This document shows, piece by piece, positions 18,320 to 26,651 of a DNA stretch of 64,000 bases. Below the pieces are notes generated by a model that was not told the DNA's origin, did not search any database, and saw only the letters and a list, made by a program, of their open reading frames with translations. Source of the stretch: DSBN01 sp041686355 (GTDB taxonomy: Bacteria; Spirochaetota; Spirochaetia; DSM-16054; Sediminispirochaetaceae); assembly GCA_041686355.1 (NCBI GenBank), contig JAWLDZ010000005.1:7213-71212 (forward strand). The letters run 5' to 3'. Every line of letters begins with the position of its first letter. The stretch's first letter is position 1. The position numbers and the translations under genes are program-made.

Positions 18320-18835
18320 TTAGGATGCACCGTTTTTCTCCCAACGATCCATCGCCACAATTCCGGTTCTAGCAACCTCCACAATCTGATTAGATGGAAA
18401 CAAGCTGATGAAGGAGTCGACCTTTTCGCTGCTCCCGGTTATCTCAACTACAAACCCACTGGTACTGGAATCAAGGATCGAGCCCTTGAAGACATTCACC
18501 ATCTGCAGCACTTCGTTCCGCTCGCCCATGGGGGCCTTCACTTTAATCAGGCCGATTTCCCGTTCAACCTTGCGAGCCGGGTGGATAGTCATAATTTTGA
18601 AGGTATCAACAATCTTGTAGAGTTGTTTCTGGATCTGTTCAATACTCCGGTCATCCCCCTTTACCATAATAGTAAGCCGGAACATATCCTTCTCTTTGGT
18701 AGGCCCGGCGGCAATACTGTCGATGTTAAATCCCCGTCGCGTAATCAAACTGGTAATTTTTGATAACACTCCCGGGTGGTTAAAAACCAGCAGTGAAATC
18801 ACATGATCTGTATAGGTACTTTTGTCTTCGCCCAT
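18320..18835 (-). CDS. ilvN: acetolactate synthase small (regulatory) subunit
   Basis: 171 residues with an N-terminal ACT domain (VISLLVFNHPGVLSKI, RRGFNIDSIAAGPT) and the IlvN/IlvH C-terminal domain. It confers activation and end-product feedback on the catalytic subunit encoded directly upstream, 11 bp away. Confidence 0.95.
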   Translation of the reverse strand: MGEDKSTYTDHVISLLVFNHPGVLSKITSLITRRGFNIDSIAAGPTKEKDMFRLTIMVKGDDRSIEQIQKQLYKIVDTFKIMTIHPARKVEREIGLIKVKAPMGERNEVLQMVNVFKGSILDSSTSGFVVEITGSSEKVDSFISLFPSNQIVEVARTGIVAMDRWEKNGAS

Positions 18836-18846
18836 TTTGTTTCCTC

Positions 18847-20517
18847 CTACATTTTGCGGATTACTTTATCTAAAGGCTTTCCCGCCGGTACCATAGGCAC
18901 CACGTTCTCTTCGCCTTCTATCACGGCATGCAGCAGCATACTCCCCTCGCTCTCGGCAAAGGCCTTCATTGTCTGCTCGGCCTCGGACACCTTTTCCAGC
19001 TTCACCGAGGGAATGCCCATCGCTTTCGCCATCAAGCCAAAATCCGGGTTATCATTCATGCATGTACCTGAATAGCGTTTATCAAATAACAGCTGCTGCC
19101 ACTGGCGCACCATGCCGAGGCAACTGTTGTCCAGCACCAGTATTTTCACCTTCAACCCGTACTGTTTCACCGTAGCCATTTCCTGCATGTTCATTTGAAA
19201 GCCCCCATCCCCGGATACCGTCAGTACTTGTGCATCCGGATTCCCCACTGCAGCACCAATTGCCGCCGGCAATCCGTAGCCCATGGTACCCAAACCTCCG
19301 GAGGTAAGCAGACGACGGCCGTGATAAAAGTGAAAGTACTGGGCCACCCACATCTGGTTCTGGCCAACATCGGAGGCTACTATGGTATTTTCAGGAAAGT
19401 ATTTCTGCGCAAGCTGGATAAGGTATTGCGGCTTTAGAACTTCGCTTTGTTCAAATTCGAGGGGGTGCTCTTCTCGATATGTTTGGAGTTCTTCTACCCA
19501 CTGCGAATAGTTGCTGTAGCTCTCCTCGCGGTTGAGCTCCTCTAACACACCGGTTATTGGTCCGACTATGGGCAGATCAACTGAAATGTTTTTCCCGATT
19601 TCTGCAGCATCGATATCTACATGAACAATCCGTGCCTGCTCTACAAACACATCGGGATCTCCCATAATACGATCGGAGAAGCGGGTTCCAAATGCCATAA
19701 GCAGGTCACAATTCTGCAGGGCGTAGTTGCCGTAGAGGCTACCGTGCATTCCGATTGGCCCATAATTGAGCTCTTCACGCTGAGGGGAAACCCCATGGCC
19801 CATTAGAGTGGTTACCACCGGTACACCATAACGATCACAAAACTCGTTCATCAGCTTGGTTGCCCCGGCACTGTTGACCCCTCCACCGGAGATTACCACC
19901 GGTTTGCGAGCTTCCTGGAGGAATTTTTTCAGAGTTTTTACTTGGCGTGGATGGCCACTATCCTTTGGCCGATATCCGGGCAGGTCGGGAGTATGAGGAT
20001 AGGCAAAGTCGGTTTCATCCATCTGAACATCCTTCGGGATATCCACAACTACCGGGCCCGGTCGGCCGGTGGTAGCCAGATGAAAGGCCTTCTTCACCGT
20101 AGAAGCAAGTTCCTCTACGTTCTTTACCAGAAAGTTAGCCTTGGTAATGGGCATTGTGATACCCACCGTATCAGCTTCCTGAAATGCATCAGTCCCGATC
20201 ATGCCGGTAGAGACCTGACCTGTAAACACAATCAACGGCACCGAATCCATATATGCAGTAGCAATACCGGTTATGGTATTGGTAGCCCCCGGACCTGAGG
20301 TTACTAACACAACCCCCGGCTTACCGGTTGAACGGGCGTAGCCATCAGCAGCATGGGTTCCACCCTGCTCGTGCCGGGGCTGGATTAGGTTAATCTCTTT
20401 ACCGTGGGTGTAAAGCTCATCAAAAATCGAAATAACAGCCCCGCCGTTATAACAAAAAAGAGTATCAACGCCCTCTTTTTTTAATGCTTCAACCAGTATT
20501 CTCGCACCTTTCATCAT
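18847..20517 (-). CDS. ilvB: acetolactate synthase large (catalytic) subunit
   Basis: TPP-dependent synthase making acetolactate (Val/Leu) and acetohydroxybutyrate (Ile). 556 residues; N-terminal catalytic Glu region PRHEQGGTHAADGYAR and TPP/Mg motif GDGGFQMNMQEMATV with LDNSCLGMVRQW. The start is ATG-ATG behind a strong GAGAGGAGGAG. It is the first enzyme gene after the leader-peptide region and heads an eight-gene same-strand block. Confidence 0.97.
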   Translation of the reverse strand: MMKGARILVEALKKEGVDTLFCYNGGAVISIFDELYTHGKEINLIQPRHEQGGTHAADGYARSTGKPGVVLVTSGPGATNTITGIATAYMDSVPLIVFTGQVSTGMIGTDAFQEADTVGITMPITKANFLVKNVEELASTVKKAFHLATTGRPGPVVVDIPKDVQMDETDFAYPHTPDLPGYRPKDSGHPRQVKTLKKFLQEARKPVVISGGGVNSAGATKLMNEFCDRYGVPVVTTLMGHGVSPQREELNYGPIGMHGSLYGNYALQNCDLLMAFGTRFSDRIMGDPDVFVEQARIVHVDIDAAEIGKNISVDLPIVGPITGVLEELNREESYSNYSQWVEELQTYREEHPLEFEQSEVLKPQYLIQLAQKYFPENTIVASDVGQNQMWVAQYFHFYHGRRLLTSGGLGTMGYGLPAAIGAAVGNPDAQVLTVSGDGGFQMNMQEMATVKQYGLKVKILVLDNSCLGMVRQWQQLLFDKRYSGTCMNDNPDFGLMAKAMGIPSVKLEKVSEAEQTMKAFAESEGSMLLHAVIEGEENVVPMVPAGKPLDKVIRKM

Positions 20518-20519
20518 CT

Positions 20520-20765
20520 CCTCCTCTCAAATTAAGTCATTCCCGCAGGGGGGCGAAAAGGAGGAACAATCGGCAGCAGCTCTCGACTTTAGAATAGACC
20601 GGTCCCCGGTTACCTGCATATCTATACTTTAGATATACCTATAACCAGGGGTGGGTGAGTCAAGGTGGCTTCATTGTTCCTGTACTTCTCCCGCTGCGGG
20701 CTGCTGTTTTAGCAGTGTGCAGGGGCCGTATTACTACGGCAGGAACAATGGAACTCACCTCGAGC
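20520..20765 (-). promoter_or_regulatory. putative ilv attenuator leader RNA
   Basis: Structured RNA between the leader-peptide Ile/Leu run and ilvB. Segment A (20740-20759) and B (20654-20682) share 11-bp and 7-bp perfect complements (CATTGTTCCTG/CAGGAACAATG, GGTGAGT/ACTCACC). Segment C (20562-20570) repeats A's sequence and can also pair with B over 9 bp. CCTCCT next to C (20559-20564) complements the ilvB ribosome-binding site (20520-20525). Smaller hairpins lie at 20725-20740 and 20701-20715. No strong U-tract terminator is visible, so transcriptional or translational control cannot be decided. Confidence 0.65.
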
Positions 20766-20912
20766 TCCACTAATTAGTAGAATAATAATGCCCAATAGGC
20801 TTAGTAGTAGGCTGGTAATTAGGATAGACAGAGTTGCAGCAATAATAATAATGATGAGGGCGATAATAGAAATTGAAATAGCGATCATCATGTTCATTAT
20901 TGCGTTCTGCAT
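20709..20912 (-). CDS. Ile/Leu-rich leader peptide of the ilv-leu block
   Basis: 67 codons starting ATG at 20912 behind GAGGAG with 8-nt spacing. Of residues 1-46, 17 are Ile and 10 are Leu, with runs of five Ile, three Leu and three Ile; there is no Val. Seven of the ten Leu codons are CTA, the codon also favoured in the E. coli leu leader. The C-terminal 20 residues are unrelated and their codons lie within attenuator segment A. A small membrane protein is the alternative reading, but position 190 nt before ilvB and the overlap with alternative RNA structures favour an attenuation peptide. It is longer than classical leaders. Confidence 0.75.
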   Translation of the reverse strand: MQNAIMNMMIAISISIIALIIIIIAATLSILITSLLLSLLGIIILLISGARGEFHCSCRSNTAPAHC

Positions 20913-20956
20913 ACTGTATTCTCCTCAGAATAAACGAAAGTTTATAGTTAAAGAGA

Positions 20957-20985
20957 ACGCTAACAGCACTCTACAACTATGTCAA
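20957..20985 (-). promoter_or_regulatory. probable promoter of the ilv-leu block
   Basis: Minus strand: perfect TTGACA, 17-nt spacer, TAGCGT (3/6). Expected start near 20950, giving about 40 nt before the leader-peptide ATG. The -35 is strong and the -10 weak. Confidence 0.55.
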
Positions 20986-21015
20986 TACAACTGCAGAAAT
21001 TCTATACCATTTTTT

Positions 21016-22209
21016 TCATAAATATACATATCCGACTGCATATAGAATCCAATGAAAGCCGACACCCATCAACGGAAGTATTATGTGGACACAATGCTCC
21101 GGCATGACCAACTGTGCCGCTTTGTCTTGAGCTGCTCCTGCTGATGGGTGTGAAAGCTCCAATAAAAAGCCGTCTATCCCCATCAGGGCCTGTTTGATAT
21201 TCCCCCGAAAACCGGTACTCCTGTCCCGTACCACCCTATAGGCAGTCAATTCTTCAAAGTAATAAAATACCCGGTAGAGCAGCGCACCTAGTTTCCCGGG
21301 AATCGGCAAGCCCGGAGAAACCGCATAGCGTGATAAATACACCAATCCCACCAGGTTCAGCCCCCGCAGCAAGCCTTGCCTGAGGGCTCCAGCGGTAATC
21401 GGGAAAGAGCCTAGGTAGGTAAGCACCTCGCCCAGAGGAGTCAACAATTGGGCTGCGGTTACTGCAGCAGCTATCATTATTCCCGGAAGAATTCGCACTC
21501 GCTTTCCCAGGTATAAAGAAGCCAGACCAAACAGCAGAATATGGGCAAATTTGAGAGAAATCTGTGGCTGTAGGATAAATGATGGAACCATCAACAAACC
21601 GGTGACAAGCCGAACCACGGGGGTAACCCGCACAGCGGGAGTATTCACTGACTCAGGGGGATGCTCTTTCTTTGCCGCCTGTGCCTGTTCCGGGGGGTGT
21701 TCAATCGGCATAAGCGCCAGCCACCGAGAATGCTGCAATAGATACCCGGCAGTGGCACCTAGGATGATTCCGCTGAGAGTTCCAATCAATAAAAATAGCG
21801 GTGCAATCAGCCAGGTACTCTGTCCAAAAATATACAGCGAGGCAAACAGCAGCTGGGAGCTGTTGCTTGCGAAAGCCCCCACTACCCCAATGCCCACAAG
21901 AGATATTCGCTTCGGATACCATCTGCGCAACAGCAGCATGACCGCACCGGAAGAAACACTTCCGGTCGCGGAAAACAAAAACACGTATGAGAAGAGGGTG
22001 CCGGAGACTATCCCCTGCCCCAAAACCTTTAACAGTACCAGCAGTACAAACTCACGCCGGCTAAAGAGGGTCAGAGCAATTAACAAGGGTAAATTTGCCA
22101 GGCCTAGTCTAAAAAAAGGGATTGGTTTGGGTATGACAAGCTCGATAATCGACAAAAAAAGCGATAAGGCGGCAAATAGTGCCACCCTATCCAGCTTATG
22201 TAAATTCAC
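21016..22209 (-). CDS. Gx transporter / heptaprenyl-diphosphate-synthase component I-like membrane protein
   Basis: 397-residue integral membrane protein. The first ~165 residues match the Gx transporter family (once named heptaprenyl diphosphate synthase component I), with IELVIPKPIPFFRLGLANLP and several helices resembling ECF S components. The second half (from about residue 205) adds more membrane segments, and FPITAGALRQGLLRGLNLVG resembles CbiQ-type T components, though no Ala-Arg-Gly motif was found. Downstream partner of an ApbE-like gene; in spirochaetes such genes are linked to FMN-binding proteins. Substrate unknown. Confidence 0.75.
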   Translation of the reverse strand: MNLHKLDRVALFAALSLFLSIIELVIPKPIPFFRLGLANLPLLIALTLFSRREFVLLVLLKVLGQGIVSGTLFSYVFLFSATGSVSSGAVMLLLRRWYPKRISLVGIGVVGAFASNSSQLLFASLYIFGQSTWLIAPLFLLIGTLSGIILGATAGYLLQHSRWLALMPIEHPPEQAQAAKKEHPPESVNTPAVRVTPVVRLVTGLLMVPSFILQPQISLKFAHILLFGLASLYLGKRVRILPGIMIAAAVTAAQLLTPLGEVLTYLGSFPITAGALRQGLLRGLNLVGLVYLSRYAVSPGLPIPGKLGALLYRVFYYFEELTAYRVVRDRSTGFRGNIKQALMGIDGFLLELSHPSAGAAQDKAAQLVMPEHCVHIILPLMGVGFHWILYAVGYVYL

Positions 22210-22218
22210 CCCGACTCC

Positions 22219-22458
22219 TTATTCTTCCACGTCCGTATAATCGCGAATATCATAACTACGACTTTTCTCGGGGGCCTCAATTTCTATGATAGAAGCGACA
22301 TAAGGGAGAACATCACCGGTGGATTTACGGGACCCATCTAGAAAACGGAACCAACTAACCTGGGGATCGTTCTGCTCGACAATATATTCGGCATAAAAAA
22401 TTTTTTCCAATGGTAACTCCAGCCTGTACCAGCGGCCGGATATGAGAGATTCGCTCAT
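22219..22458 (-). CDS. hypothetical small protein between apbE-like and Gx transporter genes
   Basis: 79 residues, acidic, with aromatic residues (WYRLELPL, VSWFRFLDG) and no membrane segment or Cys. Not recognised. It lies 16 bp after the ApbE-like gene and 9 bp before the Gx transporter gene on the same strand, so it is probably part of the same unit. AGGAAAAAGGAAATG supplies a ribosome-binding site. Confidence 0.6.
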   Translation of the reverse strand: MSESLISGRWYRLELPLEKIFYAEYIVEQNDPQVSWFRFLDGSRKSTGDVLPYVASIIEIEAPEKSRSYDIRDYTDVEE

Positions 22459-22474
22459 TTCCTTTTTCCTTTTA

Positions 22475-23512
22475 CTAACGGGAATTATTTACATACAGAG
22501 TATACTCCGGGTTAAGATCACTTAGATAAGGTTCAAACCCGGAAGTACAAAAAACCTCCTGATCCTCTGTTACACAGATTACCTCAAAAAAAGGTAACTC
22601 TTCAACCAGGGCAATCCCCCCGCCTATTTCTCCGGCAGCCACAATGTGGGCCAAGATTTCCGCTGCATAAGCCTCCGGGCCGATACTTGCAACACTGGAG
22701 ATGTTATTTTTTGCGGGATAGCCTGTACCCAGATTTAAAAAGAGTCGGGGGGAGGTATGAAAGCGTGATAAGGATCGTGCCTTGAGATTTTTTAGGCTCA
22801 CAATTGGAGTGCCGGAGGGATCATCGTTCTCGTACAGTACCTCTTCATCAAAGGTAAACTTAGATTCACCATTTATCGAACGCTTTACAACTCCCTTAGA
22901 GATGCTGACATCGACTACGCTATGCTGCTGCAGCAGATCCGCAACTTTATCCACAATATACCCATCAAGACCAGGCTCTAATGTTACTTGCATCGAGGCA
23001 TCAGGAAGGTATATCTGCTGTGAATCTGGGTCCATCTTGATTCGCCGGAAGTTTACAGATTCCAGAGCAGTATAGATCTCAGTGCGGGAAGGTTTTTTTC
23101 CCTCAGATAGGGCCTTTCTCCAGAGCTTATACAGAGGAGCTGCACTTGGATCATAACGACCGCCTGAGACACGAGCAAAGGTGATACTCTTCTGTAGTAC
23201 TTCAAACAGCCCTTTATCTACTGTAACCGGGCGCTTATTCGCGGCTGAATTGATCTTGTAGATCTGTGAACCCTTGGCACTTGCAGACAGCTGCTCTTCG
23301 TACGAATGAACCATCTCCTCTAACTGCCGGCGCACTTTCGAAGGTATCTTTTTCAAAGAAGTTATACGGCAATCACTCCGGCTTACTATAAACTCACAAG
23401 CTTCTAGTGAGGTGTCCTTTGGGCTGCACGCCTGCCATATCGAAGAGCCGACTACCATTGTTACCAGCACAAACTCTAAAAAGAGCTTTATTCTTACCAT
23501 TAACTTCAGCAT
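22475..23512 (-). CDS. divergent ApbE-like (FAD:protein FMN transferase family) lipoprotein
   Basis: 345 residues with an N-terminal hydrophobic segment ending in WQAC, a loose spirochaete-type lipobox. ApbE features: SKINSAANKRP-like Asn-Ala region (seen as IYKINSAAN), VSGGRYDPSAAPLYKLW, and DGYIVDKVADLL. The usual VDLGGIAKG, GGEI and DPRTG signatures are degraded, so the FMN transferase or FAD pyrophosphatase activity is doubtful. Followed by the 79-residue gene and the Gx transporter. Divergent from the HPr gene. Confidence 0.65.
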   Translation of the reverse strand: MLKLMVRIKLFLEFVLVTMVVGSSIWQACSPKDTSLEACEFIVSRSDCRITSLKKIPSKVRRQLEEMVHSYEEQLSASAKGSQIYKINSAANKRPVTVDKGLFEVLQKSITFARVSGGRYDPSAAPLYKLWRKALSEGKKPSRTEIYTALESVNFRRIKMDPDSQQIYLPDASMQVTLEPGLDGYIVDKVADLLQQHSVVDVSISKGVVKRSINGESKFTFDEEVLYENDDPSGTPIVSLKNLKARSLSRFHTSPRLFLNLGTGYPAKNNISSVASIGPEAYAAEILAHIVAAGEIGGGIALVEELPFFEVICVTEDQEVFCTSGFEPYLSDLNPEYTLYVNNSR

Positions 23513-23560
23513 GACCCGCTTTTCCTCTAACCGTCAACAAATAAAACTTTATTATTCGAC

Positions 23561-23589
23561 TTCAAATAATGGATTCTTTGCATTACAAT
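23561..23589 (+). promoter_or_regulatory. promoter of the HPr gene, leaderless geometry
   Basis: TTCAAA (4/6), 17-nt spacer, TACAAT (5/6), then exactly 6 nt to ATG at 23596. Transcription would begin at the start codon. Confidence 0.5.
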
Positions 23590-23595
23590 ACCATC

Positions 23596-23871
23596 ATGGT
23601 AGAAAAAACTGCTGTTGTACAAAACCAAGCCGGCATTCATGTCCGCCCTTCGGGAGTTATCATTGAGGAGATAAGAGATTACCCCGGCAGGATCAACGCT
23701 GAAGCGCATGGTTTCAGTGTCGATTTGAACAGCGTCATGGGGCTACTTTCCCTTGGCCTTGTACAGAAGGACGAAGTAAAGATAAGAGTTGAAGGGCCAA
23801 ATGAAGAAAAGGTAGCTGCCCAGGTAAAGGAGTTGTTTGAGCAACATTACGATTTTCCACCAAGAAAATAA
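23596..23871 (+). CDS. HPr-family phosphocarrier protein
   Basis: 91 residues. GIHVRPSG carries the phosphorylatable His (His15 of HPr), and NSVMGLLSLG carries the Ser46-equivalent regulatory site. An in-frame ATG at 23569 would add 9 residues, but 23596 gives the canonical N-terminus and matches the promoter geometry; no Shine-Dalgarno precedes either. No EI or EII gene is nearby; in several spirochaetes HPr works with HPr kinase in regulation. Next gene is a cupin, 18 bp on. Confidence 0.9.
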   Translation: MVEKTAVVQNQAGIHVRPSGVIIEEIRDYPGRINAEAHGFSVDLNSVMGLLSLGLVQKDEVKIRVEGPNEEKVAAQVKELFEQHYDFPPRK

Positions 23872-23889
23872 AAGCATGGAGGCTAACAG

Positions 23890-24234
23890 ATGATCAACAA
23901 AAGAGATGCAATGCAGACTGAACTGAAGGAGGATATGCGAGGAGGGACCGGAACTATCGCTATCACCCATCTAGTAGATAAAGATCAGATTAAAAACGGT
24001 CGGCTCATGGCTCGTATCGACATCCCGGTTGGTGCAAGTATAGGCCCGCACCGTCATGAAGGTGAAACTGAATACTATCTAATTCAGGAGGGTGATGGGG
24101 AAGTCCAGGAATCGGAGGGTGCCAAAATTGTCGGGCCTGGAGATGTAGTGATTACCGGCGATGGAGAATCACACAGCATCACCAATGTCGGTCGAGTCCC
24201 TCTGATAATGACGGCTGTTATTATATTCGATTAA
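23890..24234 (+). CDS. small cupin-domain protein
   Basis: 114-residue single cupin. PVGASIGPHRHEGETEYYLI has the His-x-His-x-x-Glu metal triad and GDVVITGDGESHSI supplies the fourth ligand His. The substrate is not predictable. GGAGG precedes ATG at 23890. Probably co-transcribed with HPr. Confidence 0.88.
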   Translation: MINKRDAMQTELKEDMRGGTGTIAITHLVDKDQIKNGRLMARIDIPVGASIGPHRHEGETEYYLIQEGDGEVQESEGAKIVGPGDVVITGDGESHSITNVGRVPLIMTAVIIFD

Positions 24235-24257
24235 TATTTGCCGAAGGGTGTACAGAA

Positions 24258-25166
24258 CTATTCGACAGCCTCGCGATGCACCCGCTCGATCGCCCTTTGC
24301 ACCGGTTCATCATAGCGGGGTATAGCTCCACTCTTTGAAGCAACAAACGAGCTCACCAAAGAAGCCAGATTGGCCGCTTTTTCGATATCATGAGTAAAGA
24401 AAAACCCGAATAAGAAAGCCGCCGAAAAGCTGTCACCGGCGCCTACGGTATCCACCACCGGGACATCTACAACCGGAACATGGATATACTTATCCGCCTT
24501 GTACACCGATGCACCCTGTTTGCCGCGGGTAATGGCGGTAGTATGAATATTCCAGTCCTCATTCATCCTTTGGCAAAAATCCCGGTCCGACAGTTTTTCA
24601 CTGTAAAGCAGTTTTGAAACAACCGGCACTTCCTCATCATTCAGCTTCAGAATGGTGCTGTATTTCAGGGAGTGCGAGAGAACCTCCTTAGAGTAATAAT
24701 CAAGTCGAAGGTTAACGTCACAAAAAACCTCTTTCGGGGCTGCAGCCTCGAGTACCCTCTCAAGGATAGCCTGATTGTTCTTTGTCCGCTGGGCCAGCGA
24801 ACCAAAGGCTACTATATCCCAGTCTTCTGCTTGGATCGCTTTCATCTGAGTGTCGGAAAGCTTGATCAAATCCCATGCGCTTCCCTCTCGAATCACATAC
24901 GTCGGCTTCCCCACCTCGTCAAGTTCCACCTCCACGATACCGGTAGGAGCACCAGGGAGAGTAGCAATATAGCTGTCCACGACACCCTTCTCTTTCACAC
25001 TCTGCAAGGCTCGAACTCCCCGCTCATCATCGCCGACTGCCGATACCATGGCTGACTCAGCGCCCATCTGAGCCAGATGGGAGGCTAAATTAAACGGGGC
25101 ACCTCCAATATACTCTTTTCCGTTAATGATATCCCACAGTACTTCGCCAAATGCTAATGTTTTCAT
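24258..25166 (-). CDS. PfkB-family sugar kinase (fructokinase-like)
   Basis: 302 residues. N-terminal GGAPFNLASHLAQMG substrate motif and C-terminal DTVGAGDSFSAAFLFG with catalytic Asp and anion hole. Closest by look to bacterial fructokinases, but ribokinase or nucleoside kinase is possible. It starts 4 bp after ettA with AAGGGAT upstream, so it is co-transcribed with ettA. It converges on the cupin gene. Confidence 0.88.
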   Translation of the reverse strand: MKTLAFGEVLWDIINGKEYIGGAPFNLASHLAQMGAESAMVSAVGDDERGVRALQSVKEKGVVDSYIATLPGAPTGIVEVELDEVGKPTYVIREGSAWDLIKLSDTQMKAIQAEDWDIVAFGSLAQRTKNNQAILERVLEAAAPKEVFCDVNLRLDYYSKEVLSHSLKYSTILKLNDEEVPVVSKLLYSEKLSDRDFCQRMNEDWNIHTTAITRGKQGASVYKADKYIHVPVVDVPVVDTVGAGDSFSAAFLFGFFFTHDIEKAANLASLVSSFVASKSGAIPRYDEPVQRAIERVHREAVE

Positions 25167-25170
25167 AGGT

Positions 25171-26552
25171 CTAATCCCTTGTTAATTTACGGTATTTTAC
25201 CCGGTGCGGAGTATCCGCTTCGATGCCCAGCCGCCGATGCCTATCCTCTTCATATTCGGTATAGTTTCCGTAAAACCACCGTACTGAACTGTTCCCTTCA
25301 AAAGCTAGAATGTGAGTAGCGATCCTGTCTAAGAACCAGCGGTCGTGGGAGATGACCAGAACACATCCGGCAAACTCCAGAAGCCCATCCTCCAGGGCAC
25401 GCATCGTATTTACATCCAGATCATTGGTCGGTTCATCCAGCAGCAGGCAGTTAGCACCACTTTTGAGCATCATAGCTAATTGAATACGGTTCCTCTCTCC
25501 ACCGGAGAGCACCCCGACTTTCTTCTGCTGGTCCGCCCCTAGGAAATTAAAACGGGAAACATAGCCGCGGGAATTGACAGTTCGTTTGCCAAGCTGAATT
25601 TCCTCCTGTCCATCTGAAATCATCTCCCAGACACTTTTATCCGGTTCTAGGGCCTCACGCATTTGATCAACATGCCCCAATTTTACCGTCTCGCCGATCT
25701 TCAAAGTACCGCTATCCGGATTCTCTTTCCCGGTAATCATGCGAAACAGGGTGGTCTTTCCGGCACCGTTTGGCCCGATAATTCCCACTATCGCAGCCGG
25801 GGGAACAGAGAAACTAAGGTCATCGACCAGCAGCCGATTATCATAGCCCTTTGTCACCTTGTCCGCTTCGATTACCACATCTCCCAGGCGGGGTCCTGGT
25901 GGAATAAAAATCTGTAACTCCTGCTGCCGTTTCTCCTGATTCTGGGTTAGAAGATCCTCGTAAGAGTTAATCCTGGCCTTGCTTTTTGCCTGTCGTGCCT
26001 TAGGGGCCATACGGATCCACTCCAACTCACGACTGAGGGTTTTCTGCCGCTCGCTTTCACGCTTCTCCTCCAATTCAAGTCGGCCACGCTTCTGCTCCAG
26101 CCAGGAGGAGTAATTCCCGCGATAGGGAATACCCTCCCCCATATCCAGCTCGAGTATCCACCCGGCTACATTATCCAAAAAGTAACGATCGTGGGTAACC
26201 GCNNNNNNNNNNNNNNNNNNNNNNNNNNNNNNNNNNNNNNNNNNNNNNNNNNNNNNNNNNNNNNNNNNNNNNNNNNNNNNNNNNNNNNNNNNNNNNNNNN
26301 NNCCAGATGGGGTTCCTGCTCTAAAAAACCAACTGAATACCCAGGGGAGAGCACCGCTTCGCCCTCATAATGAGTATCTGCTCCGGCCATGATCCGTAAC
26401 AGTGTGCTTTTACCGGAACCGTTGAGTCCCAGTACGCCGATTTTTGCCCCGTAATAATAGGAAAGAGATATATTCTTGAGCACCTTTTTCTTACCATGCA
26501 ATTTACTCACCCGCATCATGGAGTAAATTACCTTCTTATCGCCTTCTGCCAT
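25171..26552 (-). CDS. ettA: energy-dependent translational throttle protein EttA (interrupted by gap)
   Basis: ABC-F ATPase acting on the ribosome E site. N-terminal ABC with GLNGSGKSTLLRIMAG before the gap, and after it the linker arm plus second ABC with GPNGAGKTTLFRM, LSGGERNRIQLA and LLLDEPTNDLD. EttA is normally about 555 residues; the visible parts total about 430, so the 100-N gap stands for a true interval nearer 0.4 kb that includes the first signature motif. The reading frames on the two sides differ only because the gap length is a placeholder. Confidence 0.92.
26203..26302. other. assembly gap of 100 N inside ettA
   Basis: Exactly 100 N, the standard scaffold filler of unknown true size. 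Flanks are not duplicated. Both flanks are clearly the same ettA gene. Confidence 0.99.
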
Positions 26553-26651
26553 CTGTGTGTGTCCTTTGTTTTATTCCTGTATTTGTGTAGTAGTGTATCG
26601 GCATGTGGGGAATTGTCAATGGTTTGCCCCCTAAGGAGGACTAAGTGAAGT

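Noticed and set aside
20520..20760. T-box riboswitch upstream of ilvB
   Set aside because: No AGGGTGGNACCGCG-like T-box sequence or specifier stem-I pattern was found; the Ile/Leu-rich ORF fits peptide attenuation better.
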